From positions 1 to 24,364 of the IMG/VR virus record IMGVR_UViG_3300042503_000189: 24,364 bases of DNA; one strand, 5' to 3'. Of the stretch, positions 7,950-15,795 are shown piece after piece. Origin of the DNA: a virus. The position numbers and the translations under genes were made by a program. Below the pieces are notes generated by a model. The model was given only the letters and a program-made list of their open reading frames with translations, was not told where the DNA came from and ran no database searches. How positions within the stretch are numbered: the stretch's first letter is position 1; each line of letters starts with the position of its first letter.

Positions 7950-9203
7950 ATGGCACAACCCACAAACATGATGAACCCAATGGCTAACCTTATGGGGCCA
8001 GAGGTCACTCAGCAACAATATCAGCTTCAACAAAATCAGCGTTACGCAGATATTTTGATGCAGCAAGCGTTGCAAGAGCAACCGCAAGGACAAATGGTTT
8101 CTGGTCATTATGTGCCACCAAGTCCCGTGCAAGGGTTGGCACAAATGCTTAAGGCATATGTGGGTCGCTCTGTTGCTGACAAGATTCCTGCACAACAAGC
8201 TGCCGCTGGGCAAGCGCAATTGCAACAAATTCAAAATATGTTTACGCCAAGTGGCGGTGCAAGTGGTGGTGGCGGTCAATTAAGCAGTTTAGTGCCGCCC
8301 GGAATGAGTCCACAACAAGCAGCTTTAGTAATGGGAATTTCTCCTGATGCTTTAGTAAAGGCACTTGCAGCAAATACTTCGCCAACACCTACTGCTAAAT
8401 TGCTGCGTGAATCTGGGGTTGATCCAAATAGTCCACAAGCTCGTCAAATTCTTTCACAAGCGTTAGAGAAAGATGTTAGTCAAGTTCTTCCTCCGGGATC
8501 AACATTGCGTGGCGCTGGCGGTTCAATGCTTAATATTCCAAAAGTATCGGAAAACATACAGCTTGGCTTTAGCCCAAGTGGTGTGGCGCAAGCATTTCCT
8601 GTGGCAAACGCTGCTGAAATTACTGCTCAAAATACTGGCTTGGAAGAAAGAGCTAGGGCTGCGGCTCAAGCGGGTTTCAAGTTACAGGAAACAGCGACTG
8701 GCCCGAACCAAACGCCACAACTTCAAACTGTTGAGCAAGTGGCTACAGCTTCAGCTAGCGGTAAACCTTTATTGGCTAAACCTGATGTTAAAACTGAAAG
8801 TGCAAGAGATGTTATGTCTTTAACTAATGAAGCTAACAAATATCTTGATACAGCTTCATCAGGTCGTTTGCAAAACTTTATGACGGGTGTTTTGGAAGTT
8901 CCGGGCATTAGTACACAAGCATCAAAATCTGACGCACAACTAAAAGCCATTGCAGGTCAATTGGTTTCTAAAATGCCTCGGATGGAAGGCCCACAATCGG
9001 ATCGAGATGTTGAAATGTACCGTCAAGCTGCTGGTGATATTGCGAATGCAAATATACCTGCTGATACCCGTAAAGCTGCAATCATAACAATTAGAACTTT
9101 AAACGAAAAATACAGCGTTCCAAATCAAAATACACAAGCACCAATGATGCCTACCCGTGAGCAAGCAATTGAAATTCTCAAGCAAAGAGGACGGCAATTC
9201 TAA
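7950..9203 (+). CDS. Internal virion-type protein of unknown function
   Basis: Product of 417 residues with no recognised domain. The N-terminal 60 residues are Met/Gln/Asn-rich (MAQPTNMMNPMANLMGPE). A Gly/Ser linker follows near residues 105-115, and the remainder looks helical with a Pro/Gln-rich tail. Residues near 257-268 (TVEQVATAS) repeat a string also present in the 2929 gene product. Its stop TAA at 9201-9203 shares its last base with the ATG of the GH104 gene, so the two are probably coupled. The position between two large internal-virion candidates suggests a capsid-internal or ejected protein. The ribosome-binding site is weak (GGTG). Other frames across it are shadows. Confidence 0.68.
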   Translation: MAQPTNMMNPMANLMGPEVTQQQYQLQQNQRYADILMQQALQEQPQGQMVSGHYVPPSPVQGLAQMLKAYVGRSVADKIPAQQAAAGQAQLQQIQNMFTPSGGASGGGGQLSSLVPPGMSPQQAALVMGISPDALVKALAANTSPTPTAKLLRESGVDPNSPQARQILSQALEKDVSQVLPPGSTLRGAGGSMLNIPKVSENIQLGFSPSGVAQAFPVANAAEITAQNTGLEERARAAAQAGFKLQETATGPNQTPQLQTVEQVATASASGKPLLAKPDVKTESARDVMSLTNEANKYLDTASSGRLQNFMTGVLEVPGISTQASKSDAQLKAIAGQLVSKMPRMEGPQSDRDVEMYRQAAGDIANANIPADTRKAAIITIRTLNEKYSVPNQNTQAPMMPTREQAIEILKQRGRQF

Positions 9204-11428
9204 TGGATGCTTTTCAGCCAATTAATCCTGCCGTATCAAAACTTTTGCCCGTATTGGACAATCCAAACGTGCGTAGCTTTTTGGACATGATTTCAGCGGC
9301 TGAAGGCACTACGAAACACGGCTATAACACGTTGTTTGGTGGCGGCAAGGTTGAATCATTGGCAGACCACCCAAGGCAATTGTTTGATTTTACGGAAACA
9401 ACTGGTAGACCAAACAAAACTAGCGCAGCAGGACGTTATCAGTTTTTGTCTAATACTTGGGATGAACAAGCAAAAAAGCTAGGTTTGCCTGACTTTGGTG
9501 AGCGTAGTCAAGATTTAGCGGCGGTAAATTTGCTGCAAGAAAGAGGTATTCTTCCTGATGTTTTACAAGGAAATTGGGAAACAGCTGTAAAAAAATCTGG
9601 CCCTATTTGGGCAAGTTTGCCCTCAAGCCCTTATCCACAGCCTCGTCAATCAAATGATTTTGTCATGCAACAATTAAACAACCCAAGGCAATTGTTAGCC
9701 TCTGCAAATCCTACGTCTGATGCAAATCCGCCTGCAATGTCAATGCAGCCTGATTTTTCCAAGATGTCTGATGATCAGTTAATGGCTATTGTTAATCAAC
9801 CTACTACGCCTGACTATTCAAGTTTAAGCGATCAGCAATTGATGGAAATTGCTGGCGTAAAGCCCAAAATGACAGGAATGGAAGTTGCAGGCGAGGCAAT
9901 CACGAACTTTCCAAGAAGTGCTGTTAAGTACGGCAAAGAATTATACGAAGCCGTTACAAACCCTATAGAAACAGTTAAAAACATTGGAATGGTTGCGGCA
10001 GGTGGGCTAAAAAACATTACGCCAGAAGTAGTGCAAAGGTTTATTACTTCTATTGCAAAAGAACCCGGTCAAATTGACCAAGCTGTAGCAATGGCTAACG
10101 CTGTTGGTGGCGAATACGCTAAAAGATACGGCACTTTGGAAGGCTTTAAACAAGCCGTAGCAAGCGATCCGGTGAGCGTCCTTGGTGACTTGTCATTAAT
10201 GATGACTGGTGGCGGTTCTGTGGCAGCAAAAGTCCCTGGTCTTACACAAGCAGGAAAATTAACAGCACAAGTAGGACGCACAATTGACCCATTTAATGTG
10301 GTTACAAGTGCTGTTACAAAACCAATTAAATTAGCAGGATTGCTTGCGTCTGAGGGTGCAGGGTTTACTACTGGCGCTGGTGGTGCAGCAATACGTGAAG
10401 CAGCACAATCAGGTTTTGTCGGTGGCGAAAAAGCAAACGCTTTTCTTGATCAATTAAGATCAAATGCTCCTGTTGAAAACGTAGTCAATAGTGCAAAAGG
10501 TGCGCTTTCTGAAATGCGAGATCAGCGTAATAGTGTTTACAGGTCTGGCATGGTCGATATTAAAAACGATCAAAGCGTTTTAAATTTTAACAACATAGAC
10601 AAAACTTTAGTAGATGCTAACAAATATGCGTATTACAAAAATGCGCTTAAAAACCCTGAAGCTGCAAAAGCGTTAGATGACGTTTCTCAAGTTATTGATG
10701 ACTGGAAATCACGTCCTGCTTCTGAGTATCACACGCCAGAGGGCTTTGACCAACTAAAACAAGCTGTAGGCGGAGTTTTAGAAAAACATAAACCCGGGAC
10801 AACAGAATATCGTGCTGTGTCTGATGTCTATAACAGCATCAAAAAAGACATTTCTGCTCAAGCGCCAACCTATGCCAAAGTAATGAAAGAATATGAAATG
10901 GCAACTAAAACCTTAATGGATTTAGAAAGCTCATTAAGCATGAGCAACAGGGCAAACATTGATACGTCAGTTAGAAAGCTGCAATCAATTATGCGAAACA
11001 ATGCAAATACAAACTATGGTCGCAGAGTAGAGCAAGCAAAAATGCTAGAGGGTGCAGGTGCTAAGACCTTAATGCCTCAATTAGCAGGTCAAGCACTTAG
11101 CTCATGGACTCCTAGAAGTTTGCAAGGCATTGGTTCAGCTATTACTGCTGCGGGTTCTGCTGCGACTAATCCTGCGTATCTTGCGACTGTGCCTTTGGCA
11201 ATGCCAAGGGTTGTCGGTGAGGCTGCATATTACAGCGGAAAAGCGGCTGGTGTGCCTCAAAGACTTGCCGAAGCATTAAAACAAACAAGTGTAGGCGGCA
11301 GAGCAAACGATTTAACTTCGCAAATGATGCAAACATTGCAAAAACGTGGTGGTGCTGCATTAGACCCCTACACATTGCGTATGCTTGCGACTAAACTTGG
11401 TCAACAACAACCCGAAGAACAGAGGTAA
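9203..11428 (+). CDS. Virion-associated muramidase (GH104-like) fused to a long helical internal protein
   Basis: Product of 741 residues. Residues about 20-155 match the GH104 muramidase pattern: VRSFLDMISAAEGT with likely catalytic E34, FGGGKVESLADHPR, SAAGRYQFLSNTWDEQAKKL and DLAAVNLLQERGILPDVL. Family members cleave the glycan of peptidoglycan. The rest (about 200-741) is Ala-rich and helical with two short SDxQLMxI motifs near residues 190 and 212 (SDDQLMAIV, SDQQLMEIA) and hydrophobic Gly/Ala stretches that may contact membrane. This arrangement fits an internal or tail-tip protein that opens the cell wall during DNA entry, distinct from the lysis endolysin at 14160. TAATG overlap with the upstream gene. 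Confidence 0.82.
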   Translation: MDAFQPINPAVSKLLPVLDNPNVRSFLDMISAAEGTTKHGYNTLFGGGKVESLADHPRQLFDFTETTGRPNKTSAAGRYQFLSNTWDEQAKKLGLPDFGERSQDLAAVNLLQERGILPDVLQGNWETAVKKSGPIWASLPSSPYPQPRQSNDFVMQQLNNPRQLLASANPTSDANPPAMSMQPDFSKMSDDQLMAIVNQPTTPDYSSLSDQQLMEIAGVKPKMTGMEVAGEAITNFPRSAVKYGKELYEAVTNPIETVKNIGMVAAGGLKNITPEVVQRFITSIAKEPGQIDQAVAMANAVGGEYAKRYGTLEGFKQAVASDPVSVLGDLSLMMTGGGSVAAKVPGLTQAGKLTAQVGRTIDPFNVVTSAVTKPIKLAGLLASEGAGFTTGAGGAAIREAAQSGFVGGEKANAFLDQLRSNAPVENVVNSAKGALSEMRDQRNSVYRSGMVDIKNDQSVLNFNNIDKTLVDANKYAYYKNALKNPEAAKALDDVSQVIDDWKSRPASEYHTPEGFDQLKQAVGGVLEKHKPGTTEYRAVSDVYNSIKKDISAQAPTYAKVMKEYEMATKTLMDLESSLSMSNRANIDTSVRKLQSIMRNNANTNYGRRVEQAKMLEGAGAKTLMPQLAGQALSSWTPRSLQGIGSAITAAGSAATNPAYLATVPLAMPRVVGEAAYYSGKAAGVPQRLAEALKQTSVGGRANDLTSQMMQTLQKRGGAALDPYTLRMLATKLGQQQPEEQR

Positions 11429-11430
11429 TC

Positions 11431-12645
11431 ATGTCGTACAACGGAACTGGAACATTCTTAATCAACACAGCAGGACAACCTGTTGTTGCTAGTACGGTTA
11501 TTAGCGCAACAACGTTTAACTTGTTGACCGCTGACTTAGCAAACGGCTTGACCAACGTAATCACAAAAGACGGTCAAACAACGGTGACTGCAAACATTCC
11601 AATGAGTAATTTTAAGATTACTGGATTGGGTGCTGCGACTACTGCAAACGATGCTGTTAGATTAGAGCAACTTACAAGCGGTGCGACTAACGTTAGCTTT
11701 GGCAACCTTGCGTACACAGGCACACTCACAGGCGGCACAGGTGTTATTGCGATTGGTACAAACCAGATTTATAAGGATGCAAGCGGTAATGTGGGGATTG
11801 GTACGAGTTCGCCTGCATCTAAGCTATCGTTTGGAACGCAATTTATTGGAAATAACGGATATGCAAACGCAATTCGTGTTTATGATGACGGATCAGTAAG
11901 TGCATCTCAAACAAGCAACAGCTACGGAATTGGGTTTGTAAATAATGTGGAACTTGCACATACCGCAGGGGATGGCGGTCTTCATACTTGGTATACAGCT
12001 AACACAAAACGTATGCAAATCGAATCCTCTGGAATTGTCAGAATTGCCAATACTAATACATCACTTTGGGTAGGCTCAGAAAAATTAGCTGTTTTAGGAT
12101 TTTCTCTTTTTAAAAATGCAGGAACACCAGCACTGGTCTGGAATACAGATGCTACGGGAGGATTGATTTCTTTTTCGGTTGCAAACCGTGTTGACGTTGG
12201 TTCAATTACATCTAACGGCACTACTACTGCATACAACACAACATCCGATTACCGCTTAAAAGAAAACGTAGCACCAATGCAAAACGCATTAGCTACTGTG
12301 GCACAACTCAAACCCTGCACTTACACATGGAAATCAAACGGCTCTGACGGTCAAGGCTTTATCGCTCACGAACTTCAAGCCGTAGTCCCCGATTGCGTGA
12401 CAGGCGAAAAAGACGGGATGCGTACTGTTCAGTACGAGATCAGTCCTGCAATCCCCGCCGTACTTGGTGAGGACGGGGAGATCATTGAGGCGGCTGTAGA
12501 GGCTGTCATGGGCGAGCGTCAAGTGCCACAGTATCAGGGCATAGATGTATCGTTCCTTGTGGCTACTCTTACCGCTGCAATCCAAGAACAACAAGCCCTA
12601 ATCCAAGACCTCACAACCCGTTTAAACACTTTAGAAGGAAATTAA
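11431..12645 (+). CDS. Tail fibre/spike protein with C-terminal S74 autoprocessing chaperone
   Basis: Product of 404 residues. The N-terminal part (1-70) has a tail-fibre-like MSNFKITGLGAATTANDAV segment, followed by a beta-rich, Gly/Ser/Thr shaft (about 80-270) with NVGIGTSSPASKL repeats of the sort seen in trimeric fibres. The C-terminal ~130 residues are a peptidase S74 intramolecular chaperone: TTSDYRLKENVAPM, GFIAHELQAVVPD and a final coiled coil. The S272/K277 pair in SDYRLK corresponds to the self-cleavage region; the chaperone is normally released after trimerisation. AGAGG precedes the ATG. It probably sets host binding specificity. The antisense frames over it are shadows. Confidence 0.9.
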   Translation: MSYNGTGTFLINTAGQPVVASTVISATTFNLLTADLANGLTNVITKDGQTTVTANIPMSNFKITGLGAATTANDAVRLEQLTSGATNVSFGNLAYTGTLTGGTGVIAIGTNQIYKDASGNVGIGTSSPASKLSFGTQFIGNNGYANAIRVYDDGSVSASQTSNSYGIGFVNNVELAHTAGDGGLHTWYTANTKRMQIESSGIVRIANTNTSLWVGSEKLAVLGFSLFKNAGTPALVWNTDATGGLISFSVANRVDVGSITSNGTTTAYNTTSDYRLKENVAPMQNALATVAQLKPCTYTWKSNGSDGQGFIAHELQAVVPDCVTGEKDGMRTVQYEISPAIPAVLGEDGEIIEAAVEAVMGERQVPQYQGIDVSFLVATLTAAIQEQQALIQDLTTRLNTLEGN

Positions 12646-12646
12646 C

Positions 12647-12988
12647 ATGACCACAATTACATGGCAAATTGAACAACTCTCCTGCTACCCACAGGAACTT
12701 GGTGAAACTGACGTAGTCATCTCCGTTGCATGGCGTGTAAATGGCGTTGATGATACGTCTGGCACACCTTTGTACGCTACAGTATATGGCTCACAGACGC
12801 TTAATCCATACACACCAAAGTCACCATTCACGCCTTACGCTGATCTCACACTAGCGCAAGTAGTAGGTTGGGTACAGGACATGATGGGTTCTGAGCAAGT
12901 CGCAGCAATTAACGCTAACATCGAGCAGCAGATTGAAAATCAAGTTAATCCGCCTGTCGTTACACCCCCACTTCCTTGGGCAGCATAA
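12647..12988 (+). CDS. Small phage protein of the tail-fibre neighbourhood
   Basis: Product of 113 residues, beginning TITWQIEQLSCYPQELGETD and containing FTPYADLTLAQVVGWVQ, with a C-terminal proline-rich VNPPVVTPPLPW. I recognise this pattern from small proteins placed after tail fibres in many phages, function unknown; the first half looks like a beta sandwich. GGAA lies before the ATG, one base after the fibre stop. The last base of its TAA is the first base of the next ATG, so expression is probably coupled. It could be a fibre-tip or fibre-assembly factor, which is inferred from position alone. Confidence 0.72.
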   Translation: MTTITWQIEQLSCYPQELGETDVVISVAWRVNGVDDTSGTPLYATVYGSQTLNPYTPKSPFTPYADLTLAQVVGWVQDMMGSEQVAAINANIEQQIENQVNPPVVTPPLPWAA

Positions 12989-13134
12989 TGAAAGACATGA
13001 CAATCAGCATTGAGCTTGCAAACGCAATTCTTAACTATTTGGCAACTCGTCCCTATGGCGAAGTTTTCCAATTGATTCAAGCTATGCAAGCCGCAGCACC
13101 TAAAGAAGAAGCGCAAAAAGCAGCCGCTGAGTAA
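12988..13134 (+). CDS. 48-residue phage protein
   Basis: A short frame starts at ATG 12988, overlaps the preceding stop (TAATG) and ends in TAA at 13132-13134, overlapping the next ATG in the same way. The product has a helical core SIELANAILNYLATRPYGEV followed by FQLIQAMQ and an Ala/Glu/Lys tail. Very similar short proteins (core LANAILNYLATRPY) are found beside lysis genes in related phages as far as I recall; their role is not known. The tight stop-start overlaps on both sides and the family-like core are the reasons for calling it. Confidence 0.75.
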   Translation: MKDMTISIELANAILNYLATRPYGEVFQLIQAMQAAAPKEEAQKAAAE

Positions 13135-13742
13135 TGGAACACAAGGACACCAAAGATACGCTAATGGGCGTACTTAGTTACATCAACAGCCCGTTTAAGC
13201 TGTTCGTGGTTGTCCTCTTGGGTGTGCTTGGTTTTATTGGATACTTTGTTTATACCCATCAAGGTGTCATGGTTGGTGCTTACCTTAAAAGCAAAGAATT
13301 ACCCAAGTTAGATGAGAGTAGATTCGACATCGCTGCTTCTATGCTGTTCAGAGAAACAAAAGCAGAAACCGTTAGTATATTTGCTGTTGACCCCATCTTA
13401 AACAAGCGTGTGTTGGTCAGAGCGTATGCAAAAGACGGTGGTAGACAGAAGTTGCTTGAAGGAACAAACGTAGGTTTGTTTTCTGGCAACCATAGCAACA
13501 ATGCTGACGTTATTAAACTGATGGCTGGAGAAGTCCCTTGCGGTGCTTACTTGCGTCCACAGTCTGAAGCAGGGCTTTGGTATATCCATCAAGGTGTGCG
13601 ATTCACCTGTAGGGTATCTGTTCCCCCAGACATTAGCCAATTCATCGGTCAAATTACTTTAGGTTGGGCAGGTGAGCCAGACCTTGAATACGCTCGATCC
13701 ATTATGGAAGTTGTAGCCCGTGGGCTTGTCTTACAAAAATAG
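13134..13742 (+). CDS. Membrane-anchored protein of unknown function in the lysis region
   Basis: Product of 202 residues with a short basic/acidic N-terminus, one clear transmembrane helix (about residues 22-41, LFVVVLLGVLGFIGYFVY) and a soluble remainder. That remainder resembles a GAF/PAS-like alpha-beta domain (VSIFAVDPILNKRVLVRAYA, then a C-terminal FIGQITLGWAG). Three cysteines are present, two of them in the C-terminal part. It precedes the holin by 8 bases and may be a lysis accessory or regulator. A spanin is unlikely because the soluble part is not a coiled coil. The GAF resemblance is a secondary-structure impression. Confidence 0.68.
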   Translation: MEHKDTKDTLMGVLSYINSPFKLFVVVLLGVLGFIGYFVYTHQGVMVGAYLKSKELPKLDESRFDIAASMLFRETKAETVSIFAVDPILNKRVLVRAYAKDGGRQKLLEGTNVGLFSGNHSNNADVIKLMAGEVPCGAYLRPQSEAGLWYIHQGVRFTCRVSVPPDISQFIGQITLGWAGEPDLEYARSIMEVVARGLVLQK

Positions 13743-13750
13743 GAGATAGC

Positions 13751-14170
13751 ATGATTCTTGATATTCTGAACATTGGTGGAAAGATAATTGACAAAATCTT
13801 TCCAGACGCTAACGCTGCGGAGCAGGCAAAACTTAAGTTATTAGAGCTTCAACAATCTGGTCAGCTTGCACAACTAAACGCAGACATCACAGAGCAGCAG
13901 GAGCTTTCTAAGCGTCATCTAGCGGATATGAGTAGCGATAGCTGGCTATCCAAGAATATCCGTCCTATGACGCTTTTAATCATTTTGGGAGGCTATTTTA
14001 CGTTTGCTCTGATGTCAGCGTTTGATATGGACACCCATAAACAGTATGTTGAGTTGTTGGGACAATGGGGAATTATCATAATGTCGTTTTATTTTGGTGG
14101 CAGAACCGTTGAAAAGGTTGCTGACATGGTTGAACGTAGGAAAACAAAGGAGATTGAGAATGCAAAGTAA
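13751..14170 (+). CDS. Holin of the 3-TM / GTA-holin type
   Basis: Product of 139 residues that should accumulate in the cytoplasmic membrane and open the way for the endolysin. It has the family order: amphipathic N-terminus (ILNIGGKIIDKIFPDANAAE), a soluble helix (AKLKLLELQQSGQLAQLN), the SSDSWLSKNIRPMTLLIILG junction, then hydrophobic segments at about 72-91 and 99-116, and the FGGRTVEKV motif near the end. This corresponds to the 'holin of 3TMs' family; only two strongly hydrophobic helices are obvious. AGGAG precedes the ATG. It overlaps the endolysin start by 11 bases, the usual lysis-cassette coupling. Confidence 0.85.
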   Translation: MILDILNIGGKIIDKIFPDANAAEQAKLKLLELQQSGQLAQLNADITEQQELSKRHLADMSSDSWLSKNIRPMTLLIILGGYFTFALMSAFDMDTHKQYVELLGQWGIIIMSFYFGGRTVEKVADMVERRKTKEIENAK

Positions 14171-14696
14171 TTGGAAACAAGCGTTTGAGCAGATGCTTGC
14201 CTCTGAGGGTGGATTTACGGACGATGAGCGTGATAACGGCAACAAGCTACCAGACGGGCGTAAAGGCAGCACTATGCTTGGAGTTACCCAATTTAATTGG
14301 GAACAGCATATTGGACACCAAGTCACGCATGAGCAAATGAAGAAACTTACCCCTGCGGATGTCGAGCCGTTGTATAAAAAGAAGTATTGGGACGCTGTTC
14401 GTGCTGACGAGCTACCTAGCGGCATTGACTACATGGTGTTTGATATGGGTGTCAATGCAGGGCCTGGTCGATCAATCAAGATTCTGCAAGCTGCTGTAGG
14501 TGTACCTGCTGATGGTGGACTTGGCCCTGTTTCAATGGCAGCAATTCAAGCTGCTGACCCTGTTGAGCTAATTGAGAAATTTAGCGAGGGAAAAGAAGCC
14601 TTTTACCGCAGTCTTAAAGATTTTCAAGTTTACGGCAAAGGCTGGTTAAATCGTGTAGCGCAAGTAAAAGTTAAATCGACTTCAATGCTTGCTTAA
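14160..14696 (+). CDS. Endolysin, glycoside hydrolase family 108-like with PG_binding_3 tail
   Basis: Soluble peptidoglycan hydrolase of 178 residues. The N-terminal FEQMLASEGGF contains the expected catalytic Glu (E16). TMLGVTQFNWEQHIG and PLYKKKYWDAVRADELPSG complete the GH108 domain. The C-terminal part (MGVNAGPGRSIKILQAAVG, DGGLGPVSMAAI) fits the PG_binding_3 module usually paired with it. The ATG at 14160 is chosen over an upstream in-frame start at 14094 because AAGGAG lies 7-8 bases before it and the extra residues would sit inside the holin gene. It has no signal peptide, so release depends on the holin. Its stop overlaps, tail to tail, the stop of a reverse-strand gene. No spanin gene is visible next to it. 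Confidence 0.9.
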   Translation: MQSNWKQAFEQMLASEGGFTDDERDNGNKLPDGRKGSTMLGVTQFNWEQHIGHQVTHEQMKKLTPADVEPLYKKKYWDAVRADELPSGIDYMVFDMGVNAGPGRSIKILQAAVGVPADGGLGPVSMAAIQAADPVELIEKFSEGKEAFYRSLKDFQVYGKGWLNRVAQVKVKSTSMLA

Positions 14697-14842
14697 AAAC
14701 AGGTAGTGGTGCAGTTGCCTGAATAACAACAAATAGTGCATACGATCATCCTGCCGCCTGAAAACGTAGTGTTAGTAACGCAAGCCGCATAAGCTGCGGA
14801 GGCTGATAAAGCTAACACTACGCCAATAATGTATTTTTTCAT
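14693..14842 (-). CDS. Secreted six-cysteine micropeptide
   Basis: A 49-residue frame starts at ATG 14842-14840 with AAGGAT just upstream. The first 19 residues are a textbook signal peptide: MKKYIIG, a hydrophobic VVLALSA core and an Ala-rich AAYA end. The mature part, about 30 residues, holds six cysteines (positions 21, 35, 38, 39, 44, 48) in ACVTNTTF, VCTICCYSGNCTTTCF and no acidic residue, suggesting a disulfide-stabilised periplasmic or secreted peptide. A lipobox is unlikely since Tyr lies at -3 of Cys21. ATGA overlap with the upstream HTH-like gene ties it to the operon. It ends 4 bases inside the convergent endolysin gene. I do not know its function. Confidence 0.78.
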   Translation of the reverse strand: MKKYIIGVVLALSASAAYAACVTNTTFSGGRMIVCTICCYSGNCTTTCF

Positions 14843-15039
14843 TTTCTATCCTTTATAAAGTAACGTGCGAAACGAGTGTTTTCACCCTCAACCATCAAAG
14901 TAACAATCTTAAAACCCTGCGCTTTCAGCTTATAGATAATGTCTGCCAAGCGGGTAGCTTTATATAGCTTTATAGCCTCCCAACTTGTGATGTGTCCATG
15001 TTTTTTAAGATGCAGGTAAACAGCGTCTATTTTGGTCAT
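14839..15039 (-). CDS. Small helix-turn-helix protein (HTH_39-like)
   Basis: Product of 66 residues beginning MTKIDAVYLHLKKHGHITSW, then EAIKLYKATRLADIIYKLKA and GFKIVTL. The order (a first helix, 'HGHITSWEAIKLY', a recognition helix 'TRLADIIYKLKAQG', then a beta wing) matches the small phage winged-helix family HTH_39 (PF14090). Two ATGs lie together (15042 and 15039); I choose the second because GAGG is then 5 bases away. A longer frame reaching 15216 adds residues that overlap the upstream gene and lack a ribosome-binding site. It probably binds DNA, perhaps late in the leftward unit's regulation, and overlaps the micropeptide gene by ATGA. Confidence 0.8.
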   Translation of the reverse strand: MTKIDAVYLHLKKHGHITSWEAIKLYKATRLADIIYKLKAQGFKIVTLMVEGENTRFARYFIKDRK

Positions 15040-15046
15040 CATAGCC

Positions 15047-15262
15047 TCACAGAAACATAGCAAGAAAGATACATCCAACAACAAGCGCAGAACCAAACCA
15101 AGCTGACACAGGTATTTTGTCGCTATTGGGTTCGTAAGCACCATGCTCACTAACTCTAGGTGAGCGCAGCGTCCAGTTAGGGTGAGATTGGTTAGCAAAA
15201 TAACCGTAGTTGTCACGGTTAAGGTTGTTGTTTTCGCTTACAAATGGGCTAATTTTTTTCAT
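15047..15262 (-). CDS. 71-residue protein with a C-terminal membrane helix
   Basis: Starts at ATG 15262, which overlaps the upstream stop as ATGA, with GAAGGG upstream; an alternative GTG at 15271 is less likely. The first 50 residues are polar and Asn/Ser/Pro-rich (KISPFVSENNNLNRDNYGYF). The last 18 form a hydrophobic helix ending at the C-terminus (SAWFGSALVVGCIFLAMFL), so the product is probably a tail-anchored inner-membrane protein with its N-terminus in the cytoplasm. No family recognised. Small membrane proteins of this kind in early or accessory phage units are often host-takeover or exclusion factors; that is only a possibility here. Confidence 0.68.
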   Translation of the reverse strand: MKKISPFVSENNNLNRDNYGYFANQSHPNWTLRSPRVSEHGAYEPNSDKIPVSAWFGSALVVGCIFLAMFL

Positions 15263-15543
15263 GGCAACCACCCTTCAATTGCTGCTTCAATTTCGTTCAT
15301 AATCTCGCCAAACTCAGGCTTATGACGATTTTTGATAATGTGCTGCATGATGGTAGTGATTTCATCACCTTCGCAGATGTGATGTATCCATTCGTGGTGG
15401 CTAGTGCCGTCAGTTGTGCTGCCACCTTTTTCTATTGCAAAAATCACATCGTAGATGTCAACAGCTTCTGCACCTAAAAACTCACGGTATTCTTCGTCAC
15501 CGTGGATGTTGTCGTTTCTTCCTGATTCTGGCGATATGTGCAT
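15259..15543 (-). CDS. 94-residue acidic protein of unknown function
   Basis: Product begins MHISPESGRNDNIHGDEEYR and is rich in Glu, Asp, Ile and His. SHHEWIHHICEGDEITTIM and EIMNEIEAAIEGWLP suggest a helical protein; the His/Glu cluster might bind metal but is not a known motif. AGGAAG lies 4 bases before the ATG. It overlaps the following gene by ATGA and is separated from the previous one by a 38-base gap containing a GNRA-type hairpin. No homologous family comes to mind. Confidence 0.66.
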   Translation of the reverse strand: MHISPESGRNDNIHGDEEYREFLGAEAVDIYDVIFAIEKGGSTTDGTSHHEWIHHICEGDEITTIMQHIIKNRHKPEFGEIMNEIEAAIEGWLP

Positions 15544-15560
15544 GATTCTTCCTAAGTGAT

Positions 15561-15574
15561 GGGGCTTACGCCCC
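15561..15574 (-). promoter_or_regulatory. Short GC hairpin with GTAA loop
   Basis: Read on the reverse strand, GGGGC pairs with GCCCC around a GTAA tetraloop. It lies between two reverse-strand genes and no T run follows on that strand, so it is not a typical terminator. It may stabilise mRNA ends or pause transcription. Confidence 0.55.
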
Positions 15575-15581
15575 GTTAAGT

Positions 15582-15755
15582 TTAATTTCTAGTTTCAATT
15601 ACAAGTTTTGGTAACAAACTTTTAGCAAAAGCAACTGCGTCTGACTTTTTGTAAAAATCTTTAGATTCGTCATATTGGTTGTTTTCTTCGTTGTATGAAG
15701 TGACATACCAACATTTGTAGGACTTATCAAACCACACTTCAATTTTCGCTATCAT
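15582..15755 (-). CDS. 57-residue phage protein, first gene of the small leftward unit
   Basis: The product begins MIAKIEVWFDKSYKCWYVTS and ends with YKKSDAVAFAKSLLPKLVIE, an alternating beta-beta-alpha pattern like small DUF2188-type folds, though I cannot assign the family. AAGGAAG sits 4 bases before ATG 15755, so I prefer this start to the ATG five codons further up (15770), which lacks a good ribosome-binding site. It is the first gene after a clear leftward promoter (15796-15824). Confidence 0.68.
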   Translation of the reverse strand: MIAKIEVWFDKSYKCWYVTSYNEENNQYDESKDFYKKSDAVAFAKSLLPKLVIETRN

Positions 15756-15795
15756 GTTCTTCCTTTTCATCCTATGGCGTTGTTGCCATGTAGTG

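Noticed and set aside
7380-8279. Reverse-strand open frames opposite the repeat-rich and 7950 genes
   Set aside because: They mirror the repetitive Gln/Asn codons of the sense genes, giving Leu/Val/Cys-rich translations without start signals.
14839-15216. 125-residue reading of the HTH-like gene
   Set aside because: The extra N-terminal residues overlap the upstream gene in another frame, lack a ribosome-binding site and are not part of the HTH_39-like pattern.
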